A stretch of 64,000 nt of DNA, taken from assembly GCA_030063045.1 (NCBI GenBank), contig JAQSEB010000019.1, positions 310,001 through 374,000 on the forward strand, in the 5' to 3' direction. Both the position numbers and the translations under genes were made by a program. Shown piece after piece: positions 62,935 to 64,000 of the stretch (its first letter is position 1; each line of letters begins with the position of its first letter). A model generated the notes under the pieces. It made no database searches and was not told where the DNA came from. It saw only the letters and a list, made by a program, of their open reading frames with translations. This stretch comes from Pratylenchus scribneri (taxonomy: Eukaryota; Nematoda; Chromadorea; Rhabditida; Pratylenchidae).

Positions 62935-64000
62935 CGCAGGATTAATCCGGATATAGAGAAATTAAGGTGGATATAGAGGGATTAAGGTGGATATAGAGGG
63001 ATTAAGGTGGATATAGAGGGATTAAGGTGGATATAGAGGGATTAAGTCCCGAAATTGATGGGAAATGGCCTGGAGGGCCAGTGGAAGGTCGGGAGATGGG
63101 CGAAGGCCCTGAGAGTGGGTGGGATATAGCCGGATATAAGGGGATATACGTGGATTAAGGGGGATTAAAGAGGATTAAAGGGGATTAAACTCCGAAAAAT
63201 GGGAATGGCCCGGAAGGCCATGGGAACGTCGGGGAAGTGTAGCAGAGGCCCGGAGACTGCGCGGGATTAAGTCAGATATAAGGGGATATACGTGGATTAA
63301 GGGGGATTAAAGAGGATTAAAGGGGATTAAGCTCCGAAATTGATGGGAAATGGCCTGGAGGGCCAGTGGAAGGTCGGGAGATGGGCGAAGGCCCTGAGAG
63401 TGGGTGGGATATAGCCGGATGTAAGGGGATATACGTGAATTTAGGAGGATTAAGCCGGATTAAGCCCCGAAATGGATGGGCGTGAGTCTTGGTTTGGTTG
63501 TTTGCTTCCCCGGCTTCGCGAGAATCCTATGCTCCGAACACCTAACCCTAATCCCTAGCCCTTAACTAAGCTTAATCCAGTTTAATCCCCCTATATCCAC
63601 CTTAATCTCCCTATATCTGGCTATATCCCGCGTGCTCCGAACCCCTAAGCCCCTAGCCCCTAGATCCCATGCCGCCCCTAACCATAACCCTAATCCCTAG
63701 CTCCTAACTAAACTTAATCCCTCTTAATCCACGTATATCCCCTTATATCTGACTTAATCCCGCGCAGTCTCCGGGCCTCTGCTACACTTCCCCGACGTTC
63801 CCATGGCCTTCCGGGCCATTCCCATTTTTCGGAGCTTAATCCCCTTTAATCCTCTTTAATCCCCCTTAATCCACGTATATCCCCTTATATCCGGCTATAT
63901 CCCACCCACTCTCAGGGCCTTCGCCCATCTCCCGACCTTCCACTGGCCCTCCAGGCCATTTCCCATCAATTTCGGGACTTAATCCCTCTATATCCACCTT
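62935..64000. repeat. Large GC-rich inverted repeat, open at the right edge
   Basis: Bases from about 63028 to 63300 recur in reverse complement at about 63716-64000 with almost no mismatch. The left arm starts with five tandem copies of the 20-mer GGTGGATATAGAGGGATTAA. Part of the left arm (about 63050-63155) is also repeated directly at about 63328-63440. The centre (63480-63715) is non-repetitive apart from CCCTAACC-type telomere-like text, part of which matches 57655-57700. The block has much higher GC than its surroundings. The right arm runs beyond the window. Confidence 0.9.

Overview
This window looks like nuclear DNA of a nematode. It is AT-rich, and its genes are split into many short exons by GT-AG introns, often only 40-60 bases long, with a few GC-AG introns. 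The gene content fits: three tandem transthyretin-like (TTR) genes, an srsx-type chemoreceptor, a BRM/SWI-SNF ATPase, tripeptidyl-peptidase II and a short IR-like glutamate receptor. Telomere-like degenerate CCCTAA tracts and frequent GC-AG introns hint at a tylenchid (plant-parasite) relative, but that is only an inference. Exon models were built by hand from reading-frame continuity across splice sites; nearly all joins keep frame, and the exceptions are stated.

Layout. 1-12174 (-): SWI/SNF ATPase, 20 exons in view, cut by the left edge inside the bromodomain. 12228-15470 (-): unidentified protein ending only 54 bases upstream of the ATPase start, so possibly in an operon with it. 16404-16965: 24-bp satellite. 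18250-18703 (-): small secreted proline-rich protein. 19896-28341 (-): TPP2 with an intact catalytic triad, an N-terminal membrane segment and a reduced central region. 30658-31963 (-): small single-pass membrane protein. 32960-33473: second array of the same 24-bp satellite. 34707-35860 (+): unknown protein whose last exon is interrupted by a small inverted-repeat transposon. 36105-40413: no supported gene. 40414-46502 (+): LRR-Ig-FN3 single-pass receptor. 46841-51404 (+): IR-like ionotropic receptor holding a 1.8 kb satellite in an intron. 52166-56289 (+): three TTR genes. 56969-59246 (+): F-box-type protein. 60677-62787 (+): chemoreceptor with a related satellite in an intron. 62935-64000: GC-rich large inverted repeat running off the right edge.

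The genes do not form one pathway. The two neuronal-type receptors (LRR-Ig-FN3 and IR-like) lie head to tail about 340 bases apart. The most distinctive feature of the window is the load of non-autonomous DNA transposons and satellites. At least five short elements have terminal inverted repeats plus clear target duplications (hAT-like 8-bp, TTAA, and 8- or 9-bp types). Most sit in introns, and one truncates a coding exon. One intronic satellite has no stop codon in any of six frames and is in frame with the preceding receptor exon.
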